The notes under the pieces are model-generated. The model was not told the DNA's origin, made no database searches, and saw only the letters and a program-made list of their open reading frames with translations. A DNA stretch of 45,349 bases from Eubacteriales bacterium (GTDB lineage Bacteria; Bacillota; Clostridia; Lachnospirales; Lachnospiraceae). Shown piece after piece: positions 1 through 7,652 of this stretch (position 1 is its first letter; each line of letters starts with the position of its first letter). The stretch is from contig JAUNGV010000005.1 in assembly GCA_030524225.1 (NCBI GenBank), positions 17,082 through 62,430 on the forward strand, given 5' to 3'. A program made the position numbers and the translations under genes.

Positions 1-489
1 GAGGAGCTGGACGTGGAGTACACGGAAGTGACGGAGCCGGGCAGACAGGTGCTGAACGGGATGCAGGCGACGGCATACTGCAGGATCCGTTACGGCGGAG
101 GGGACGATTACCGGCGCGCCGAGCGGCAGCGGACGGTTTTAAACGCGATGATCGAAAAGGCCAAGACAGTCTCGGTGGGCGATCTGACGAGTGCGGTGAC
201 GGCAGTGATGCCGAATGTGTCGACTTCACTTGATATCAACGAGATGATTTCTCTTCTCTCGGCGCTCTCGCAGTACAAGATGGCGACGAGCGAGGGATTC
301 CCGTATGAGGAGTACCGGCAGGCGTTTGTGATCGGGGCCAAGGGAGACTGCGTGGTGCCGGAGACGCTGGTGGATAATGTCGCAAGGCTTCATCAGACGC
401 TGTTCGGTGAGACGGAGTATATTCCGAGCACGCAGCTGCTGCTCTATAACACACGGATTGCCGAGGACACGGATCCGTACCGGCCGTAA
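1..489 (+). CDS. LytR-CpsA-Psr (LCP) family protein, C-terminal part
   Basis: The reading frame is open from the first base, so the gene starts upstream of the window and only the last 162 or so codons are present. The segment AYCRIRYGGGDDYRRAERQR matches the conserved C-terminal block of LCP domains, where arginines contact the polyprenyl-phosphate substrate. LCP proteins attach teichoic acids or capsular glycans to peptidoglycan on the outer face of the membrane. The N-terminal membrane anchor and the first part of the LCP fold cannot be seen. The next gene follows after 48 bp with its own good ribosome binding site. The family call is fairly sure; the glycan transferred is unknown. Confidence 0.85.
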   Translation, partial: EELDVEYTEVTEPGRQVLNGMQATAYCRIRYGGGDDYRRAERQRTVLNAMIEKAKTVSVGDLTSAVTAVMPNVSTSLDINEMISLLSALSQYKMATSEGFPYEEYRQAFVIGAKGDCVVPETLVDNVARLHQTLFGETEYIPSTQLLLYNTRIAEDTDPYRP

Positions 490-537
490 GCAAAGCAGCG
501 GCAGGACGCGGGAGAAACAGACGGAAAGGAGATCAGA

Positions 538-948
538 ATGGGACGTCAAACGCAGGAAAAGGACGCAAAGGGAACGCTGATGTTTACGGAACGCAAGCGT
601 TGGTTGTTTTTCGCTCTTCCGTTTACCTTTACGAAATATCTTATTTATGAAAATGACATTCAGATCGAGTCGGGGCTTCTGACGACGAAGGAGAACGACT
701 GTTACATGTATCGGGTCAGTGACGTGGAGCTGACGCGCACGCTCTTTCAGAAAATATTCGGGATCGGGACAGTTCGCTGCTTTACCTCCGACGTCACGGA
801 CAAGAATCTCATTTTGAAAAATATCAGAAATTCCCGGGAAATTAAGGATTACATCTATAAAGCCGCTGAGGACTCCAAGAAACGCCGCCGCACGATCAAC
901 ATGCAGGATATCGGCGCGGACGCAGTCGGAGCGCTGGGTGACGAGTAA
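538..948 (+). CDS. Small PH-domain (bPH_2-like) protein
   Basis: A 136-residue protein with a clear GGAAAGGAG ribosome binding site just before ATG 538. The middle resembles the bacterial PH domain family bPH_2 (formerly DUF304): Y-x-I-Y-x-N-D-I-x-I-x-x-G-L-L, then R-V-x-D-V-E-L-x-R-T, then an FGIGTVRCFTSD strand and a closing KNIRNSREIKDYIY helix. It lacks the transmembrane pair found in longer bPH_2 proteins, so it is probably cytosolic or membrane-associated. The C-terminus (KKRRRTIN onward) is basic and then acidic. Function is unknown. It probably shares a transcript with the upstream LCP gene and is followed by a hairpin terminator at 961-999. Confidence 0.75.
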   Translation: MGRQTQEKDAKGTLMFTERKRWLFFALPFTFTKYLIYENDIQIESGLLTTKENDCYMYRVSDVELTRTLFQKIFGIGTVRCFTSDVTDKNLILKNIRNSREIKDYIYKAAEDSKKRRRTINMQDIGADAVGALGDE

Positions 949-960
949 GAGAGAACAGGG

Positions 961-999
961 GCCGTGTCCGCAGAGATCAGAAAGCGGGTACGGCTTTTT
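961..999 (+). terminator. Intrinsic terminator after PH-domain gene
   Basis: GCCGTGTCCGC (961-971) pairs with GCGGGTACGGC (984-994) through all 11 positions, two of them G-U, around a 12-nt loop and is followed directly by TTTTT. It ends the LCP/PH-domain transcript. Confidence 0.8.
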
Positions 1000-1067
1000 C
1001 CGTGCGGAAATATTTATTAAGATTCCGTAGGATTGTTTAAGATTCTGTGAAAAACAGGAGGATTCGC

Positions 1068-1095
1068 TTGCAAAACAAAGGAGATCTTCTATAAT
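1068..1095 (+). promoter_or_regulatory. Promoter upstream of the VanZ-like gene
   Basis: TTGCAA (1068-1073), a 16-bp spacer and a perfect TATAAT (1090-1095). Transcription would start near 1102 and give a leader of about 190 nt. The gap 949-1290 otherwise holds the terminator at 961-999 and a short tandem repeat at 1174-1257. Confidence 0.65.
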
Positions 1096-1173
1096 GAAGA
1101 ACATCTTCAAATGGAGAGAAATGGATCCCGCCGGTATAAACTCGGTCGGCATTCGGCTTGTTTCATAGCGGGC

Positions 1174-1257
1174 ATGGAACTCCGGATATAGAAATACGGG
1201 GATGGAATTTTAGTATAGAAATTTCAAAATGGAAATCTTAGTGTAGAAATTCTGGTA
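1174..1257 (+). repeat. Three-copy 27-28 bp tandem repeat in the vanZ leader
   Basis: Units beginning ATGGAA at 1174, 1202 and 1229 share the pattern ATGGAAnTCnnAGTnTAGAAAT. The copies are imperfect. They lie between the promoter at 1068-1095 and the start codon at 1291, so they would be part of the untranslated leader. Confidence 0.6.
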
Positions 1258-1290
1258 TATAACCCACAGAAAAAAGAGGATTCTGAGCTT

Positions 1291-1911
1291 ATGAAATATA
1301 TTGTTTTGTTTATCAAGAAGACACTCCGGCTTTTATTAAAGCCGCTCTCCTTCGTGCCGGCTCTGCTGGTGATGTATATGATTTTCTCTTTCTCCGCGCA
1401 GGACGGAGCGCAGAGCAGCGCCGTCAGCACGGCGGTGACGCAGAGGCTCGTCTCGGAAATTGACGAGCGCTTTGAGATGGGATGGGATGCGCAGACGCAG
1501 ATCCATTACGTGGATCGCCTGAATTTCTACGTCCGCAAGGGGGCTCATGTGACGGAGTACTTTATTCTTGCGGTGACGGTGGCGATTCCGCTTTATGTTT
1601 ATGGAGTGAGAGGGATCTGGCTGATTTTCTGTGCGGGTGCGATATGTGTGGGGTATGCGGGGCTGGATGAGTTCCATCAGAGTTTCTCCGGCGGCCGCAC
1701 GGCGACGATCCGCGACGTCGGTATCGACAGCATCGGAATCTTTCCGGGAATTCTGCTTTCCCAGTTTCTGTGTTTTATCGGGCGCAAGACTATTTTCCGT
1801 CCGCTGAGTCTGGAGAAGAAGAGCGGAGGGGGAGCCGGCAGAGGCCGCGGTGACGGCGGCAGGCAGTGCGCGGAGAGTCACTACCGGCGGGCCTCCTACG
1901 GCAGACTGTAA
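1291..1911 (+). CDS. VanZ-like integral membrane protein
   Basis: 206 residues. Family hallmarks in order: FSFSAQ after the first membrane segment (residues about 18-37), R-K-G-A-H-V-T-E-Y (about 84-92), D-E-F-H-Q-S-F-S-G-G-R (about 130-140) and D-V-G-I-D-S-I-G, with four predicted membrane spans. VanZ gives low-level teicoplanin resistance in Enterococcus, but most relatives are uncharacterised membrane proteins, so no resistance role should be inferred. The last 35 residues (KKSGGGAGRGRGDGG and following) are Gly/Arg-rich low-complexity sequence outside the VanZ domain. AAAAAGAGGA just upstream serves as ribosome binding site. A terminator follows at 1921-1954. Confidence 0.85.
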   Translation: MKYIVLFIKKTLRLLLKPLSFVPALLVMYMIFSFSAQDGAQSSAVSTAVTQRLVSEIDERFEMGWDAQTQIHYVDRLNFYVRKGAHVTEYFILAVTVAIPLYVYGVRGIWLIFCAGAICVGYAGLDEFHQSFSGGRTATIRDVGIDSIGIFPGILLSQFLCFIGRKTIFRPLSLEKKSGGGAGRGRGDGGRQCAESHYRRASYGRL

Positions 1912-1920
1912 AGGCAGTGC

Positions 1921-1954
1921 ACAGCGCGTCCTCGGGCGTGCTGTTTCTTTTTTC
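1921..1954 (+). terminator. Intrinsic terminator after vanZ-like gene
   Basis: ACAGCGCG (1921-1928) pairs with CGTGCTGT (1937-1944) with one G-U pair, followed by a T-rich tail (TTCTTTTTTC). It overlaps the start of the next promoter region. Confidence 0.65.
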
Positions 1955-1983
1955 TTGACAAACCGCAGGCAAAGCAGTACGAT
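1955..1983 (+). promoter_or_regulatory. Promoter of the lacI-type gene
   Basis: TTGACA (1955-1960), 17-bp spacer, TACGAT (1978-1983). Spacing and -35 are consensus. An operator-like palindrome begins 7 bp after the -10. Confidence 0.75.
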
Positions 1984-1989
1984 GTTCGC

Positions 1990-2034
1990 GGAAAACGATT
2001 TCCATAATCTCGATTTCTATGATTTCCATAGAAA
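1990..2034 (+). promoter_or_regulatory. Candidate LacI-family operator plus inverted repeat
   Basis: GGAAAACGATTTCC (1990-2003) is a near-perfect palindrome with the central CG typical of LacI/GalR-family operators. Just downstream, TTTCTATG (2014-2021) and CATAGAAA (2027-2034) form a perfect 8-bp inverted repeat with a 5-bp gap, ending 6 bp before the AAAGGA ribosome binding site. The first element lies at the expected transcription start, which would suit autorepression. The second could be another operator or an mRNA hairpin. Confidence 0.5.
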
Positions 2035-2052
2035 CAAGCGAAAGGATATGCG

Positions 2053-3042
2053 ATGACTTCCATCAAAGATGTGGCCCGGGAGGCGGGCGTGGCAATCTCC
2101 ACGGTCTCCAAAGTGTTAAATCACTATCCGAATGTGAGCGAGGAGACGAAGCGCAGGGTCAATGCGGCGGTGGAGAAGCTGAGCTTCGTGCCGAACGCCG
2201 TAGCGGCCGCCCTTTCCTCCAAGCAGTCGGGGCGCGTGGCTCTCCTTCTGAATCCGAGCCTGCGGCCGGGACAGATGGATGAGATCAACATGCAGGTGAT
2301 CGCAGGGGCGCTCTGCGGAGCGGAGAAGTGCGGGCTTGACGTCATCACGGTTTTTTACCGGATGATGGCGGAGAAGAGCTTCGAGGAGGCGGTACAGTAT
2401 TTCAAAACCCAGAGTATTTCCGGTATTGTGAGCTACGGACTCTCGGAGAAATCGCGCCTGCTGCGCCGGCTTGCGGAAACGGGGGAGTTCCGTCTCGTGA
2501 CGCTGGACGCCCCGCTGACCGGCAGGACGACCTCCTGCCTCAGCGTGGACAACGAGCGGGCGCAGTACGAGGTGGCGCAGAGGATGATCTCTGAGAACGG
2601 ATGCCGGAGCGTGCTCTATCTCTCCGGCGGATCGGAGAGCTGTATTCCGCAGGCAAGGCTGCGGGGAATGAAGCGGCTCGCACAGGAGACGGGGATCACG
2701 GTGACGGTCCGGAACGCGGATTTTTCAGAAAAGAGAGCGGGGGAACTGACGCGGCGGTTCGCCAGATCAAAGGATGGGATCGTGTGTGCTTCGGATATGA
2801 TGGCGATCGGCGCGATGCGGGCTCTGATTGAGATGGATATCTTCCGTCCGGTCTGCGGGTTTGACGGCATAACGCTGATGGGGTATGCAGGCAAGCAGAT
2901 GTATACGGTCAGGCAGGATTTTTACCGGATGGCGGAGCAGGCGATGGAGGAAGTGCAGCGTCTGATGAACGGAGGGGAAGGGCGTGTGCTGACCGCCCCT
3001 CATGAGCTCGTCCGGATCGCCTACGAGGATGTGATACAGTGA
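2053..3042 (+). CDS. LacI/GalR-family transcriptional regulator
   Basis: 329 residues. The N-terminal helix-turn-helix and hinge (IKDVAREAGVAISTVSKVLN, then P-N-A-V-A-A-A-L) are typical of LacI/GalR DNA-binding heads, followed by a periplasmic-binding-protein-like effector domain ending in R-Q-D-F-Y-R-M-A-E-Q-A. The start at ATG 2053 fits AAAGGA six bases upstream; overlapping frames upstream lack this. Glycogen phosphorylase begins about 100 bp downstream with no clear terminator between, so the regulator probably controls alpha-glucan breakdown, like MalR-type regulators. Its effector sugar cannot be read from the sequence. Operator-like palindromes lie in its own promoter. Confidence 0.88.
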   Translation: MTSIKDVAREAGVAISTVSKVLNHYPNVSEETKRRVNAAVEKLSFVPNAVAAALSSKQSGRVALLLNPSLRPGQMDEINMQVIAGALCGAEKCGLDVITVFYRMMAEKSFEEAVQYFKTQSISGIVSYGLSEKSRLLRRLAETGEFRLVTLDAPLTGRTTSCLSVDNERAQYEVAQRMISENGCRSVLYLSGGSESCIPQARLRGMKRLAQETGITVTVRNADFSEKRAGELTRRFARSKDGIVCASDMMAIGAMRALIEMDIFRPVCGFDGITLMGYAGKQMYTVRQDFYRMAEQAMEEVQRLMNGGEGRVLTAPHELVRIAYEDVIQ

Positions 3043-3148
3043 CACCGCGCTGCAGCTGGTCTGAGCGAAGCGGGGCAATGGGGATGACAGAATAGAAACC
3101 ATCTGTGCAGGTTTGGGATCGCAGAAGTGCAAACAAGGAGGTATAGAG

Positions 3149-5458
3149 ATGAATCAGGCGACGAATATGCAGAGAGATGTGTTGGTGAGTAATCTGGAGG
3201 AGCAGTTTGTCCAGATCGTACAGGAGAGATGCGGCAGGACGATAGCGGAATGCACGGATGAGGAACTCTACTATGCGATGCTGGCGCTGTGCCGCGAACT
3301 GCTGAAGGTGACGGAGAGCAATGCGGGGGAGAAGAAGATCTATTATATCTCCGCGGAATTTCTGATCGGCAAGCTCCTCTCCAACAACCTGATTAACATG
3401 GGAATCTATGACAAAATGGAGGAGCTCCTCAGAGAGAACGGCAAAGAGCTCTCCCGGATCGAGGAGATCGAGCCGGAGCCGTCGCTTGGAAACGGCGGAC
3501 TGGGGAGGCTGGCTGCCTGCTTTATGGATTCGATTGCGACACTGGGACTGCCGGGAGAGGGAATCGGTCTGAATTACCATTTCGGACTCTTCCATCAGGT
3601 ATTCCGGGACAGACTGCAGTGCGCCGAGAAGGATGTGTGGATGGAGCCGGAGTCGTGGGAGACGAAGACGGATATTACTTTTGACGTGCATTTCGGCGAC
3701 CGGAAGGTGACCTCCCGTCTTTATGATCTCGATGTGGCGGGCTATGAGAGCGGTGTCAACAAGTTGCGCCTCTTCGATGTGGAGAGCGTGGACGAGTCTC
3801 TTGTCAAAGAGGGAATCACCTTTGACAAGGAGGAGATTGAGAAGAATCTGACGCTCTTCCTCTATCCGGACGACTCCGACGAGGCAGGTAATCTTCTGCG
3901 TATTTATCAGGAATATTTCATGGTCAGCAATGCGGCGCAGCTGATCCTGCGGGAGATGAAGGAGAGACAGTATGATCTGCACCATCTCTATGACCACGCG
4001 GTGATTCAGATCAACGACACGCACCCGACGATGATTATTCCGGAGCTGATCCGCATTCTCGTGGAGGACAAGGCGTTTACGATGGACGAGGCGATCGATG
4101 TCGTCAGCAGGACGTGCGCGTACACGAATCACACGATCCTCGCGGAGGCGCTGGAGAAATGGCCGCTGGAGTATCTGGAAAAGGTGGTGCCCCAGCTCAT
4201 TCCGGTCATCAAAGAGCTGGATCGTCGGGTCAGGGCGAAGTACAGGGATCCGGCGGTGCAGATCATCGATAAGCAGGATCGCGTTCACATGGCGCATATC
4301 GATATCCACTACGGATTTTCGATCAACGGCGTGGCGGCGATTCACACGGAGATTCTGAAGGAAACGGAGCTGCATCCTTTTTATCAGATCTATCCGGAGA
4401 AGTTCAATAACAAGACAAATGGAATTACGTTCCGTCGCTGGCTCCTCTCCTGCAACAGGGAGCTGTCCGCGTATCTCTCCTCGCTGATCGGGGACGGGTT
4501 CCGCAAAGACGCTTTTGCACTGGAAAAGCTGTTGGCATACCGCGACGATGAAGCCGTGCTGGCGCGTCTCGATGAGATCAAGCGCGGGGCCAAGCGCTCG
4601 CTCGTCTCTTATATCGCAGAGCATGAAGGCGTGACGCTGGACGAGAACGGGATCTTCGACATCCAGATCAAGCGGCTGCACGAGTATAAGCGGCAACAGA
4701 TGAACGCGCTCTACATTATTCACAAGTATCTGGAAATCAAGAGAGGCAAAAAGCCGGCGCGTCCGATCAATTTCATTTTCGGTGCAAAGGCGGCGCCGGC
4801 CTATGTCATCGCGCAGGATATCATTCATCTTCTGCTTGTGCTGCAGGAGATTATCGATAAGGATCCGGAGGTCAGTCCTTATCTGCATCTCGTGATGGTG
4901 ACGAACTACAATGTGACGTACGCGGAGCGGCTGATTCCGGCCTGCGACGTCTCAGAGCAGATTTCGCTGGCGTCCAAGGAAGCCTCCGGAACCGGCAATA
5001 TGAAGTTCATGCTGAACGGGGCGGTGACGCTGGGCACGATGGACGGGGCGAATGTCGAGATCCACGAACTGGTGGGCGACGACAATATCTATACCTTCGG
5101 CATCGACTCCGAGACGGTGATCGCGCATTACAAAAAGGCGGATTACGTCTCGAAGGATTATTACAAAAAGAGTCCGGTGATCAAAGAGGCGGTGGACTTT
5201 ATCGTCGGTCCGCAGGCAATGAAGGCGGGGCACAAGGAGAATCTGCAGCGGCTCTACAAAGAGCTTCTGAACAAGGACTGGTTCATGACACTGATTGATC
5301 TGGAGGACTATATCCGGGTCAAGGATCAGATGTTTGCGGACTATGAGAACCGCGGGAAATGGGAGCGAATGATGCTGGTGAATATTGCAAAGGCGGGCTT
5401 CTTCTCCTCCGACCGCACGATTGAGGAGTACAACAGGGATATCTGGAAACTGAACTGA
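3149..5458 (+). CDS. glgP: Glycogen/starch/maltodextrin phosphorylase
   Basis: A GT35-family alpha-glucan phosphorylase of 769 residues from ATG 3149, chosen because AAGGAGG (3135-3141) lies 7 nt upstream; an upstream in-frame ATG at 3113 has no such site. It releases glucose-1-phosphate from alpha-1,4-glucan ends using pyridoxal phosphate. Family blocks seen: [18 protein letters not shown] near residue 110, N-D-T-H-P-T near 290, and [15 protein letters not shown], whose lysine (about K619) should carry the cofactor. It is a little shorter than enterobacterial GlgP/MalP, and the whole family core is present. It sits downstream of the LacI regulator, probably in the same operon. Sequence alone does not separate glycogen from maltodextrin preference. 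Confidence 0.95.
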   Translation: MNQATNMQRDVLVSNLEEQFVQIVQERCGRTIAECTDEELYYAMLALCRELLKVTESNAGEKKIYYISAEFLIGKLLSNNLINMGIYDKMEELLRENGKELSRIEEIEPEPSLGNGGLGRLAACFMDSIATLGLPGEGIGLNYHFGLFHQVFRDRLQCAEKDVWMEPESWETKTDITFDVHFGDRKVTSRLYDLDVAGYESGVNKLRLFDVESVDESLVKEGITFDKEEIEKNLTLFLYPDDSDEAGNLLRIYQEYFMVSNAAQLILREMKERQYDLHHLYDHAVIQINDTHPTMIIPELIRILVEDKAFTMDEAIDVVSRTCAYTNHTILAEALEKWPLEYLEKVVPQLIPVIKELDRRVRAKYRDPAVQIIDKQDRVHMAHIDIHYGFSINGVAAIHTEILKETELHPFYQIYPEKFNNKTNGITFRRWLLSCNRELSAYLSSLIGDGFRKDAFALEKLLAYRDDEAVLARLDEIKRGAKRSLVSYIAEHEGVTLDENGIFDIQIKRLHEYKRQQMNALYIIHKYLEIKRGKKPARPINFIFGAKAAPAYVIAQDIIHLLLVLQEIIDKDPEVSPYLHLVMVTNYNVTYAERLIPACDVSEQISLASKEASGTGNMKFMLNGAVTLGTMDGANVEIHELVGDDNIYTFGIDSETVIAHYKKADYVSKDYYKKSPVIKEAVDFIVGPQAMKAGHKENLQRLYKELLNKDWFMTLIDLEDYIRVKDQMFADYENRGKWERMMLVNIAKAGFFSSDRTIEEYNRDIWKLN

Positions 5459-5498
5459 CGGCCTGCGATTCTGTCACACTTTTTTGACATCTTTCCTC

Positions 5499-5527
5499 TG
5501 GACAATTGCTCTGTTCGTCCGTATGAT
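5499..5527 (+). promoter_or_regulatory. Promoter of the DUF6553-like gene
   Basis: TGGACA (5499-5504), 17-bp spacer, TATGAT (5522-5527). It lies between glgP and the small unknown gene, which therefore has its own start point. Confidence 0.65.
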
Positions 5528-5582
5528 GGTAGTAATGTAATACAATACGCTGAAATGAACGTTTGAGAGAATGGAGCGAATG

Positions 5583-6188
5583 ATGTACGAGCAGAGTGCG
5601 AAGTGGAATATGTTCTATCGGGAACTGGAACCGGCGAAGCGCCGGGAGATGTTCGATGAACTGCAGATGACGGAGCCGGACGATGGCGCGAACGAGTACA
5701 GAAAGCGGCTGCTGGAGGCGCGCTATACGGATCCGAAGGAGCCGGAGCGGGAGGTGGATCACTTCCTCTGGCAGTGTCTGAACCTGCCGTATCTGTACAA
5801 GAGCGCGAAGCTGATGTCCTTTGGATCGAAAAAAGAGGTGAAAAAGGTGCTGGACGCTCTCTGTGCGGGAGAGGCCAAGGAGTACGGAGAGTCCGGTGAG
5901 AAGGCGTTTTACTGGGAGATGCGAAACGCAGCGGGACGTTATTTCTCGACCTGCGGCGGCAGGAATTACAGGCGCAAGTTCTTCGGCCTCCTCAGCGCCA
6001 GCGAGGAGGAGCAGGTGCTCCAGACCTGCAAGGACGCGTGGGAGATGTCCTGCGGCATCGCGCGCCGTGTGGGACTGGAGGATGAAATGAAAGTATTCTG
6101 TCAGGCCGTGCGCGACGAGTACACTACGGTAGACGACGGCGCGGCTGCGCGCTTCGAAGAATACGATAAGGAACATACAAAAAAATAA
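5583..6188 (+). CDS. Uncharacterised protein, DUF6553-like
   Basis: About 201 residues from ATG 5583. In-frame ATGs at 5571 and 5580 are alternatives, but GGAG at 5573-5576 is best spaced for 5583. The protein is charged, soluble and helical. Features include F-Y-R-E-L near the start, D-D-G-A-N-E-Y-R-K-R, D-H-F-L-W-Q-C-L, and E-K-A-F-Y-W-E-M-R-N-A-A-G-R-Y in the middle. I recall similar proteins in Lachnospiraceae labelled DUF6553, but could not check this. No signal peptide, membrane segment or catalytic motif is visible, and function is unknown. It has its own promoter and ends just before a tandem array of palindromes shared with the convergent araC-type gene. Confidence 0.7.
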   Translation: MYEQSAKWNMFYRELEPAKRREMFDELQMTEPDDGANEYRKRLLEARYTDPKEPEREVDHFLWQCLNLPYLYKSAKLMSFGSKKEVKKVLDALCAGEAKEYGESGEKAFYWEMRNAAGRYFSTCGGRNYRRKFFGLLSASEEEQVLQTCKDAWEMSCGIARRVGLEDEMKVFCQAVRDEYTTVDDGAAARFEEYDKEHTKK

Positions 6189-6189
6189 A

Positions 6190-6370
6190 GAAAGTCTCTT
6201 TTTATCCGAGCCGCCCCAAGGGCGGCTCGCCGCGACTTCCCCCGCTATCGAAAGTCCCATTTATAAACCGAGCCGCCCCAGGGGCGGCTCGCCGCGACTT
6301 GTCCGTTATCAAAAGACCCTTTTATTCCGAGCCGCCCTACAGGCGGCTCGCCGTGACTTCTCCCGTCAGG
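6190..6370 (+). repeat. Three tandem 60-bp palindromic units between convergent genes
   Basis: Units start near 6190, 6250 and 6311. Each has an AAAGWC box, a T-rich stretch, CCGAGCCGCC, a 5-nt loop and GGCGGCTCG, then CCGYGACTT. The inner 8-bp palindromes are at 6208-6228, 6270-6290 and 6329-6349. The outer AAGTC/GACTT can extend the stem in the first two units. No T-tract follows the stems, so these are not ordinary intrinsic terminators. The third unit runs into the 3' end of the minus-strand araC-type gene and encodes its last residues and stop codon. Confidence 0.85.
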
Positions 6371-7287
6371 GGGAAGTCACGTTTGATCGTCGGATTCTCC
6401 TCCGGCAGCGAGATCAGATCGGCCGAAGAGCGGTAGTACGTGAAATTATACGACCGGCTCTCCGGCCTTTTGATGTATTCGGAGGGCGTGTAGCCGGTGA
6501 TTTCCAGAAAGACGCGGTTGAAGGAGCGCACGTTTCCGAAGCCGCAGCGCAGTGCAATGTCGGTGATCCGGTCATCCGTTGTCACGAGCTGTTCCGCGGC
6601 CTGGGAGATGCGGATGATATTCAGATAGCGGACGAAACCCGTGCCGGTCAGCTGCTTGAACAGGCGGGAGAAGTGACTCGGGGAGAACCCCATCATCTCC
6701 GCGGCGTCGGTCAGGGAGATGGGATCGCCGCAGTGATCCTCGAGAAACGTCAGCAGATTCTGGAGATCGGCCAGCATATCCCGCCGCCTGTTCTGCATGA
6801 CAGAGACGGCGCTCTGAGACGGGGAGAGACGCAGAAGCCGGTACCAGAAGGAACGCAGTTCTGATTTGACAACCTCCTGATAGTGGGCGCCCCGGCCCGC
6901 CAGCTCCGCATCGAGGACGCCCAGGAGACGCTCCCATTCCGGCAGGAGGGCCGCGTCTTCCAGAAGAGCGCGGGAAAAAAGCCGTCCCTCCAGCGCACTG
7001 TACTGGTAGTGGCTGCTGAGGATGGCGGTGTCGAACAATAGAAAATCGAAGCAGGAGTCCTCCGAGTGAGCGTCGCAGAAGTGAATATCTCCGCTGTCGC
7101 AGACGATGAGATCGCCGGCCTGCGCGTTAAACGACGCGTCGGTGACGTGGATCTGCGCCGTGCCGCTGCGCACATAGATCAGTTCAATTTCCCGGTGCCA
7201 GTGGGCGATAAAGCTGATATTGCGGTATCTCTCGTGCCAGACCATAAAGTCGGACGGATAATTGCGCACTTCGTGAAATGCTTTCAT
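6337..7287 (-). CDS. AraC-family transcriptional regulator (cupin sensor)
   Basis: 316 residues, read on the minus strand from ATG 7287 with GAGGG 6 nt upstream. Residues 1-150 resemble the N-terminal cupin sugar-sensing fold of AraC proteins (HWHREIELIYVRSGTAQIHV, then G-D-L-I-V-C-D-S-G-D-I-H). Residues about 185-285 hold two helix-turn-helix motifs ending in FNRVFLEITGYTPSEY, the AraC/XylS signature. It is divergent from fucI across 365 bp, the usual layout for a pathway-specific activator. Control of the fucose genes is therefore likely, although a second AraC-type response regulator lies in the same locus. The C-terminal tail after the HTH is unusually long, and its last residues are encoded by a palindromic repeat unit. 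Confidence 0.88.
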   Translation of the reverse strand: MKAFHEVRNYPSDFMVWHERYRNISFIAHWHREIELIYVRSGTAQIHVTDASFNAQAGDLIVCDSGDIHFCDAHSEDSCFDFLLFDTAILSSHYQYSALEGRLFSRALLEDAALLPEWERLLGVLDAELAGRGAHYQEVVKSELRSFWYRLLRLSPSQSAVSVMQNRRRDMLADLQNLLTFLEDHCGDPISLTDAAEMMGFSPSHFSRLFKQLTGTGFVRYLNIIRISQAAEQLVTTDDRITDIALRCGFGNVRSFNRVFLEITGYTPSEYIKRPESRSYNFTYYRSSADLISLPEENPTIKRDFPLTGEVTASRL

Positions 7288-7652
7288 GCCATACCCTCAT
7301 TCCAAGATATTCCGGAGTGTGATTTCTCTTTCGCGCGGAAATAAAATCTGCTGTCAATAAGCAGGGAGCGACGGCAGATTTTATTTCTGTGCGGAAGATC
7401 TCTGCGGATTTATCTGTATTTTTCTGCTTTGCGCAGACTGCACATCATTATCGCCAAAAACCGGCGGTATATTTTGTATATTATACACAATCAGAAAAAA
7501 GAAATCCAGAAAATTCGCAAAAATTGTCTATAACATCGTAGGAAAAAGCGTGCGAAATGTCAGAAAAGGGGATATAATGAAAACAACGTGAAAATTCTGC
7601 CGAAACAGTGCGGCGGAGCAGAAAAAACTTACATTTCATATGGAGGTGTGAT
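7288..7652. promoter_or_regulatory. Divergent araC / fucI control region
   Basis: 365 bp without a gene. Besides the inverted repeat at 7338-7387 it holds an AT-rich palindrome TGTATA-T-TATACA around 7475-7487 and a perfect TATAAT at 7573-7578, 75 bp before the fucI start. No good -35 box lies 16-18 bp upstream of that TATAAT. This fits an activator-dependent fucI promoter but does not prove it. A matching promoter for the araC-type gene was not clear. Confidence 0.5.
7338..7387. repeat. 14-bp perfect inverted repeat in the araC-fucI gap
   Basis: GAAATAAAATCTGC (7338-7351) and GCAGATTTTATTTC (7374-7387) are perfectly complementary around 22 bp. It lies 50-100 bp upstream of the araC-type start codon, so it could be an operator pair or a leader hairpin for that gene. 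Confidence 0.7.

Noticed and set aside
1094-1168. 24-codon ORF after the vanZ-region promoter
   Set aside because: Its ATG overlaps the -10 box and lies upstream of the expected transcript start.
1291-1911. Glycopeptide resistance gene
   Set aside because: VanZ-like membrane proteins are widespread and there are no vanHAX or vanRS neighbours, so a resistance role is not supported.
2909-4888. 659-codon minus-strand frame opposite glgP
   Set aside because: Shadow of the phosphorylase gene without start signal or domain.
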